Of a stretch of DNA of 61,439 bases, positions 56,968 to 61,439 are shown one piece after another (position 1 is the stretch's first letter; every line of letters begins with the position of its first letter). The position numbers and the translations under genes are program-made. The notes beneath the pieces are model-generated. The model saw nothing but the letters and a program-made list of their open reading frames with translations. It was not told the DNA's origin and made no database searches. Source of the DNA: Acidobacteriota bacterium (GTDB taxonomy: Bacteria > Acidobacteriota > Blastocatellia > Pyrinomonadales > Pyrinomonadaceae); NCBI GenBank assembly GCA_018269075.1, contig JAFDVJ010000036.1, forward strand, positions 1 through 61,439, given 5' to 3'.

Positions 56968-58127
56968 AAGAGCCGGTTTTCGGCAATCACCTGTCGCAGA
57001 ATATCGCGGGCGAATTCGTTGGGCAGATTCTCCGCGAGATCGGCGATTTGTTCCTCCGTTACCGAAGGCATTATGAGTAAGGCGGAAGCTGCGCGATAGC
57101 GCACCCACCAGTCGAGATCGTTAAGCGCTTCGATGAGCAGCGCGACGTCTTCGTCGTGGCCGAGACGACCGAGCGTCTGCACCACCTGAAGACGAACCTC
57201 CCAGCGTTCGGATTCGATCAGCTCGCGCACGCGGCCGAGCGATTCGTCGGATTTGACGAGCCGCAGACAGGCGATGAGCACCTCGTTCTGCGAGCTTTCG
57301 TTGAGAATCCGGTCGATGAGCGGCGAGAAAGCGGCGATGTGCGCGACGGTCAGATACGAGATCAGCCGCGCCATCTGGCGTTCCTCGATTTTCCGTTCGA
57401 AGCTTTCCCCGACGAGCCGGACGAGCGGTTCGCTGATCAGGTCGCGGTCGAGCTCGAGCAGAATCTTGGCGACGAAGGTCGGCGACCAGTCGGTGCGCGC
57501 GGCCATCATCGAAAAATGCTTGTCGAGAGTTTCGTCGAAATCGATCCGGAAGAGCGCCCGCCACGCCCAGAGCGAGATGATCGGGTCCTGCGTGTAGGCG
57601 AGCTTCCGGATTTCTTCGTAAGCCTGTCGTTCGCGCAGGTTGCCGAACGTGTTGATCGCGAGGATCCGGTTCTTGAGGTTGCGGCCGCGCAGCATCCGGT
57701 AGGTTCGGCCTTCGAGGTGGAGATCGTGGGCGAGCCCGTTGAGACGGTCTTTCGAGATCCCGCGAAGGCTTTCGTGAAGATAGTTCCAGATAAAGAGAAA
57801 ATGCGGCAGCTCTTCTTTCGGAAGCGGTTCGACCGGATCGAAACGGCCCTGCTCGATGTAGGTCTGCAGGACGTCTTTTTTATCGGCGGCGGTCAGCTTG
57901 TAAGCCTGCTGCGGCTCTTTTTTCGGTTTCGGTTCCTCGACGACCGTGATCTGGTAAAGCGGGGCTTCCCATTTCTCGTTGACAGCCTCGCGCCGGTGGC
58001 GGACGATGTCGCTCCATTTTCTGAGCCCGAACATATAGATGATGCAGAGAACGCTCACGATCGTGAAAAGCGTTCCCGTCCACCAGGCCAGTGTAATGGA
58101 AAGATTAGAAGCGATAGCGAACACCAA
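56928..58127 (-). CDS. Membrane-anchored HEAT-repeat protein
   Basis: 399 residues from TTG at 58127 (GTG next to it is also possible); both overlap the end of the YaiO gene. One membrane helix at about 11-36 (WWTGTLFTIVSVLCIIYMFG), a basic linker, then helical repeats over about 130-390: HEAT-like pairs such as RNLKNRILAINTFGNLRERQ, RWEVRLQVVQTLGRLGHDED and DLDWWVRYRAASALLIMPSV. It is between an outer membrane barrel and a polysaccharide synthase in one operon, and is likely a periplasmic or cytoplasmic scaffold for the synthase complex; inference from context. Confidence 0.85.
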   Translation of the reverse strand: MVFAIASNLSITLAWWTGTLFTIVSVLCIIYMFGLRKWSDIVRHRREAVNEKWEAPLYQITVVEEPKPKKEPQQAYKLTAADKKDVLQTYIEQGRFDPVEPLPKEELPHFLFIWNYLHESLRGISKDRLNGLAHDLHLEGRTYRMLRGRNLKNRILAINTFGNLRERQAYEEIRKLAYTQDPIISLWAWRALFRIDFDETLDKHFSMMAARTDWSPTFVAKILLELDRDLISEPLVRLVGESFERKIEERQMARLISYLTVAHIAAFSPLIDRILNESSQNEVLIACLRLVKSDESLGRVRELIESERWEVRLQVVQTLGRLGHDEDVALLIEALNDLDWWVRYRAASALLIMPSVTEEQIADLAENLPNEFARDILRQVIAENRLLCFNQTSSSILSK

Positions 58128-58935
58128 ATGTCAACCCTCGACGATAATAGATGTTACCCTGACGGTGGAGAGTCCCGTCGATGCTCACCCCGAATTTGTC
58201 CGTCAGCCAGTGCTTGGCCGAAAAGCTGAGGCTCCAGGTCTGGCTCCGCAAAATGCCGAGCGTCGGCCCGAGGCTTTCGTGTTCCTTGCCGTACGAGACG
58301 GCGAAGCCGAACGTGTTGACGCGCTCGCCGTAGTAGTGATTGAACTGCAGCCGGTGCGTCGGCGCGGTGCCGGCGTTGCTGAGCTTCGTCACGTAGAGCG
58401 TGTAGGCCGCCCGGTTATTGCCCCAGTATTTCTCGATCATCCCGTAACCGGTCGTCGCGGCGACGGTTGTGTATTTCGTGAACCGCGTCCCGAAATGCGC
58501 GACATAGCCTTTCGGAAGGACTTTTTCGACCTCGCCCATCACCGAAAACTTGCCGACGAAACGGTAGGTCGGGCTGTACATCCCTTCGCCCGTGACCGCC
58601 CATTTGTTGGCGAGCGGCTTGTAGAAACCGCCGACGAATTCCTGGTCGCGCGTGCCGTTGCGGTCGCTGATCCGGTAATTCGCCCAGACGATCTGTTTAT
58701 CGGCAAATTTTCGCTGAACATAAACCGAAGCCGTCCGCCAGGTGCCGAAATTTCGCGACAGGGTCTCGTTGGTAAAATAAAAATGGGCCTCGTACTTCGG
58801 TTTTTTTTCCGCGTCCGGCGGATCGGCCGTTTTTTCCGCCGCGGGCGGCGCCGGCTTTTCGGTCTGCCCGGCGGCCGCCACGACGCCGAAGACCGTGACC
58901 AGCGACAGAATCCACAATGTAAATGCTTTGTTCAT
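58105..58935 (-). CDS. YaiO-family outer membrane beta-barrel
   Basis: About 276 residues from the ATG at 58935; the frame upstream (ELPKLPKLPKLPKL) is read from the AAGTTTGGG repeat and was rejected. Signal peptide MNKAFTLWILSLVTVFGVVA followed by an Ala/Pro/Lys linker (EKPAPPAAEKTADPPDAEKK) and a barrel with alternating aromatic strands: YEAHFYFTNETLSRNFG, WAVTGEGMYSPTYRFVGKFS, HRLQFNHYYGERVNTFG, SYGKEHESLG and the C-terminal HWLTDKFGVSIDGTLH, ending in Phe. Matches the YaiO family, found near glycosyltransferases (as in E. coli yaiO-yaiP), so a role in export or secretion of a polysaccharide is likely. Confidence 0.88.
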   Translation of the reverse strand: MNKAFTLWILSLVTVFGVVAAAGQTEKPAPPAAEKTADPPDAEKKPKYEAHFYFTNETLSRNFGTWRTASVYVQRKFADKQIVWANYRISDRNGTRDQEFVGGFYKPLANKWAVTGEGMYSPTYRFVGKFSVMGEVEKVLPKGYVAHFGTRFTKYTTVAATTGYGMIEKYWGNNRAAYTLYVTKLSNAGTAPTHRLQFNHYYGERVNTFGFAVSYGKEHESLGPTLGILRSQTWSLSFSAKHWLTDKFGVSIDGTLHRQGNIYYRRGLTFGVRYRF

Positions 58936-58936
58936 A

Positions 58937-59043
58937 ATCAGATTAGGAAGTTTGGGAAGTTTGGGAAGTTTGGGAAGTTTGGGAAGTTCAGGAAGAAAAC
59001 CTTTTACTTCCAAAACTTCCCGAACTTCCCAAACTTCCTCAAC
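58937..59043. repeat. AAGTTTGGG word hairpin between response regulator and YaiO
   Basis: Right arm AACTTCCCGAACTTCCC (59005-59043) begins directly after the response-regulator stop on the - strand; left arm repeats GGAAGTTTGGGAAGTTTGG (58945-58990). A matching sequence lies at 6996-7018, next to the SDR stop codon. Confidence 0.88.
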
Positions 59044-59442
59044 TTAATTCAGAAGTCGGTTGATTCTGACCATCAGCTCGCCGAGCTGGAAGGGCTTCGT
59101 GACGTAATCGTCGGCGCCCGATTCGAAGGCGCGGACGACGTTGAATTCCTGCGTTTTCGACGTCAGCATAATGATCGGGATCTTGTTCCAGCCCTTGCGC
59201 GAGCGGATCTGGTTCAAGACCTCGAATCCGTCGGCCACCGGCAGTATGATGTCGAGCAGCACCAGATCGGGAATCTGGGTGCCGTCGAGACTGTCGATCG
59301 CCTGCCGGCCGTCGGTCGCGACATCGACCTGAAAGCCGCGCTGGCTGAGCGTATGAGTTAAAAGTCGGGCGACGATACGGTCGTCCTCGACAAGCATAAT
59401 CGAATTGTCCGCTTTCCGGGCGGAACTGACTGTTTGCGCCAT
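59044..59442 (-). CDS. Single-domain response regulator
   Basis: 132 residues, receiver only: SIMLVEDDRIVARLLTHTLS with the acidic pair, acceptor Asp in IPDLVLLDIILPVADGFEVL near residue 65, IIMLTSKTQEF with the Thr/Ser, and DDYVTKPFQLGELM with the conserved Lys. No output domain, so it would work like CheY or by binding another protein. It is first in the operon with YaiO, HEAT and GT2, suggesting control of polysaccharide synthesis or export by phosphorylation. No kinase is adjacent; the CheA hybrid at 3767 is a possible but unproven donor. Confidence 0.92.
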   Translation of the reverse strand: MAQTVSSARKADNSIMLVEDDRIVARLLTHTLSQRGFQVDVATDGRQAIDSLDGTQIPDLVLLDIILPVADGFEVLNQIRSRKGWNKIPIIMLTSKTQEFNVVRAFESGADDYVTKPFQLGELMVRINRLLN

Positions 59443-59570
59443 AAATATGTTTTAATTGTTAGAAACTGCTTTCTAAAGATTAGTTAGATGGTTTTCGAGC
59501 ACGGGGTGGGAAAAGAAGCATTTTTAAAATATCATAAAACCGTTTATAAATAAACAGATTTTTGCCATAA

Positions 59571-60575
59571 ATGGACACTTTTCTGACAAAAAATCCGGCG
59601 GCGGCGGCCGAATTCGTCAAACGCGGCGGCGTGGTCGCTTTTCCGACCGAAACCGTTTACGGTCTCGGCGCGAACGTCTTCGACGCGGCGGCCGTCGCGA
59701 AGATCTTCGAAGCGAAGCGGCGGCCCGCCGACAACCCGCTGATCGCGCACGTCGGAAGCCTCGACCAGATCGGCCGGCTCGCGCGCGAAATCCCGCCGGC
59801 CGCCGAGAAATTCATCGCCGCTTTTTTCCCGGCGCCGCTCACGCTCGTCCTCCCGAAAGCCGAAAAAGTGCCGCTCGCCGCGACCGCCGGGCTCGCCACG
59901 ATCGGCGTCCGGATGCCGCGCCACCCGCTCGCGCAGGAGTTTCTGCGGGCCTGCGAGACGCCGGTCGTCGCGCCGTCGGCGAATCTTTCCGGCCGCCCGT
60001 CGCCGACCGCGTGGGAGGCCGTTTTCGAGGATCTGAACGGCCGGATCGACTGCATCCTGCAGGGCGCGGCGACCGAGATCGGGCTCGAATCGACGGTCGT
60101 CGACTGCACGACGGACGCGCCGCTCGTGCTCCGCGCGGGCGCGGTGAGCCTCGAACAACTGCGGGAGATCGTCCCCGCGACCCGCAATTACCGCGTCCGA
60201 CCGGGCGAAGTCGCCCGCAGCCCGGGCCTCCGGCACCGGCATTATTCGCCGCGCGCAAAAGTGATCTTGATTTCGGATTTCGGATTTCGGATTTCGGATT
60301 CGAGCGGGTTCATCGGGCTCCGCGAACCTGAAAATTTGATTTCGGATTTCGGATTTCGGATTTCGGATTCGAGCGGGTTCATCGGGCTCCGCGAACCTGA
60401 ACAAAAGTTCGCATTGACGAGAGTTTGCGGGTCGGTGGCGGAGTATGCGCACGAGGTCTTCGCGTTTTTTCGCGAATGCGACCACCGCGGGATCGCGACG
60501 ATCTACTGCGAAACCGTCGACGAAAGCGGCCTCGGCGCGGCCCTGATGGATCGCCTCCGCCGGGCCGCGGAATGA
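59571..60575 (+). CDS. L-threonylcarbamoyladenylate synthase (Sua5 type)
   Basis: 334 residues, Sua5 with TsaC-like domain (1-205: GVVAFPTETVYGLGANVFD, IFEAKRRPADNPLIAHV, TIGVRMPRHPLAQEFL, APSANLSGRPSPT, LESTVVDCT) and C-terminal Sua5 domain (FALTRVCGSVAEYAHEVFAF, GLGAALMDRLRRAA). Makes threonylcarbamoyl-AMP for the t6A37 tRNA modification. The linker (about 233-278) contains two copies of a 23-residue unit, each heptamer-encoded ISDFGFRISD plus SSGFIGLREPE of the host gene, from a 69-bp tandem repeat at 60267-60404. The linker of homologues has no such repeat, so it is an insertion followed by duplication. Stop overlaps a heptamer array. Confidence 0.93.
   Translation: MDTFLTKNPAAAAEFVKRGGVVAFPTETVYGLGANVFDAAAVAKIFEAKRRPADNPLIAHVGSLDQIGRLAREIPPAAEKFIAAFFPAPLTLVLPKAEKVPLAATAGLATIGVRMPRHPLAQEFLRACETPVVAPSANLSGRPSPTAWEAVFEDLNGRIDCILQGAATEIGLESTVVDCTTDAPLVLRAGAVSLEQLREIVPATRNYRVRPGEVARSPGLRHRHYSPRAKVILISDFGFRISDSSGFIGLREPENLISDFGFRISDSSGFIGLREPEQKFALTRVCGSVAEYAHEVFAFFRECDHRGIATIYCETVDESGLGAALMDRLRRAAE
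60267..60404 (+). repeat. 69-bp tandem duplication with heptamer array inside the Sua5 gene
   Basis: Units at 60267-60335 and 60336-60404 are identical over at least 66 bp. Each holds about four heptamers followed by 38 bp of host coding sequence (ATTCGAGCGGGTTCATCGGG). Unit length is a multiple of 3, so the frame is kept. Confidence 0.95.
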
Positions 60576-60715
60576 TATCGGATTTCGGATTTCGGATTTC
60601 GGATTTCGGATTGGTTTCGTATCGGAAGCGATCGTTGAAACCGAAACATTCGAATTCAGACAAATCCGAAATCCGAAATCCGAAATCCGAAATCGACATA
60701 ATCCGAAATCAGACG
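60573..60715. repeat. Paired heptamer arrays between convergent Sua5 and tdk genes
   Basis: Left array (60573-60616) starts at the Sua5 TGA; right array (60662-60711) overlaps the TGA of tdk. Each is sense-oriented to its own gene and together they form a long hairpin. Confidence 0.92.
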
Positions 60716-61329
60716 GCTGTCGGCGCGTCGGAATGCGGGACGAAGCATTTGCGGCAGCGGGCCTCGTATTTGTCGGCGGCGCCGACCTCGACGCGTTCCT
60801 TCGATTCCGAGGTGCGCTGCGAATAGTTGGCCGTGTTGCCGCATTTGACGCAGATCGCGTGCGTTTTCGTGATGAATTCGGCGACCGAGAGCAGCTGCGG
60901 CATCGGCTCGAACGGGCGGCCCGTGTAGTCCTGATCGAGCCCGGCGATGATCACGCGCTTGCCTGAATTGGCGAGCTCGTTGACGGCGTTCACCAGCTCC
61001 ATATCGAAAAACTGGCCCTCGTCGATCCCGACGACCTGCGTGTCAGCTTCGATCTGGCCCATCAGCTCGGCGGCCGTCATCACCGGCTTCGAGATATGCG
61101 TCATCCCCGAATGCGAGGCGATCTGTTCGATCGAGTAGCGGTCGTCGATCTTCGGCTTGAAGACCTGCACCTTCTGCCGCGCGATCTGCGCGCGCCGCAG
61201 CCGCCGGATCAATTCCTCCGATTTCCCTGAAAACATCGAGCCGACGATCACTTCGATCCAGCCCGCCCCGCCGTTCTGGCGCGTTTTTCGACGCTCTTCC
61301 GTATTGTCGAAAGCAAACTCTTCAACCAT
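60709..61329 (-). CDS. tdk: Thymidine kinase
   Basis: About 206 residues from the ATG at 61329; the longer frame upstream is not family-like. P-loop [20 protein letters not shown] at about 24-43, [28 protein letters not shown] (DEGQF Walker B), [20 protein letters not shown], and the zinc site with CVKCG and CRKC pairs near the C-terminus. Type II thymidine kinase that phosphorylates thymidine for salvage. Convergent with the Sua5 gene; the TGA stop lies inside a heptamer unit (TGATTTCGG), and the last residues (SDAPTAV) are just before it. No strong ribosome-binding site is visible. Confidence 0.95.
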   Translation of the reverse strand: MVEEFAFDNTEERRKTRQNGGAGWIEVIVGSMFSGKSEELIRRLRRAQIARQKVQVFKPKIDDRYSIEQIASHSGMTHISKPVMTAAELMGQIEADTQVVGIDEGQFFDMELVNAVNELANSGKRVIIAGLDQDYTGRPFEPMPQLLSVAEFITKTHAICVKCGNTANYSQRTSESKERVEVGAADKYEARCRKCFVPHSDAPTAV

Positions 61330-61384
61330 AAGATTCTCTAAATTATTCCCGTCGTTTGATAAACAGACTTTCAATTATAGTTAG

Positions 61385-61425
61385 AAAGCGGAAAAGTGAA
61401 AAAGTGAAAAAGTAGAAAAGTAAAA
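61385..61425. repeat. GTGAAAAA word run upstream of tdk
   Basis: AAAGTGAAAAAGTGAAAAAG words at the window edge, a single arm; the partner, if any, lies outside. Confidence 0.6.
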
Positions 61426-61439
61426 GTACCACCGCCAGA

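Noticed and set aside
58936..59013. N-terminal extension of YaiO with LPKLPKLPKL
   Set aside because: Translated from the AAGTTTGGG repeat; a normal signal peptide begins at the ATG at 58935.
59571..60575. Frameshifted or broken Sua5 gene because of the repeats
   Set aside because: Insertion and duplication are in frame and the C-terminal domain motifs are intact, so it is kept as a complete CDS.

Overview
This is a GC-rich bacterial window that most resembles Acidobacteriota, probably class Blastocatellia. The reasons are two secreted VWFA-related proteins of the acidobacterial type, an acidobacterial/planctomycete-style ECF sigma factor close to a Ser/Thr kinase with the matching N-terminal helical segment, a TonB receptor with a carboxypeptidase-regulatory N-terminal domain, and many lineage-specific secreted proteins of unknown function. 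The taxonomic call is inference; there is no rRNA or marker-gene tree here.

Layout. 1-6.8 kb: a chemosensory operon on the + strand (CheW, two PilJ-like receptors, a CheA-receiver hybrid) ending in a clear terminator. 7-15.1 kb: an SDR oxidoreductase and a head-to-tail array of seven paralogous exported proteins, then gatB (all - strand). 16.6-19.9 kb: repeats, an IS5-type MITE, a membrane protein with an OB-like domain, a lipoprotein, and an antitoxin with a truncated PIN toxin. 20-21.8 kb: a two-gene Gp37/Gp68-TcmP cassette whose second member is strikingly AT-rich. 21.9-24.6 kb: secreted or coiled-coil proteins and a 21-bp minisatellite. 24.8-30.6 kb: cobalamin uptake (btuF-btuC-btuD and the receptor btuB) under two cobalamin riboswitches. 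30.8-42.2 kb: glgC, an exported nuclease, two VWA proteins flanking a 1225-residue beta-propeller protein, and a beta-lactamase-family hydrolase. 42.6-46.3 kb: a second 21-bp minisatellite, a Gfo/Idh dehydrogenase, a GT-C glycosyltransferase and the ECF sigma factor. 46.5-52.7 kb: two lipoproteins, the Ser/Thr kinase, an Asp/Asn hydroxylase-like protein and a secreted protein. 52.9-61.3 kb: uvrC, a DUF5654 protein, a response regulator-YaiO-HEAT-GT2 polysaccharide-type operon, a Sua5-type threonylcarbamoyl-AMP synthase and thymidine kinase.

The most unusual feature is a dense population of hairpins built from short words. The main one is a heptanucleotide (GATTTCG)n array, often paired with its reverse complement. 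At least ten genes have an array directly at the stop codon, always in the same orientation relative to the gene, and in six the TGA stop overlaps the first repeat unit. Arrays also lie inside both cobalamin riboswitches at the same variable position, inside the coding sequences of the Sua5 protein (where array plus host sequence is duplicated as a 69-bp tandem) and the beta-lactamase, and at the 5' end of the Gfo/Idh gene. Other hairpins use different words but share the architecture and the stop-adjacent placement.
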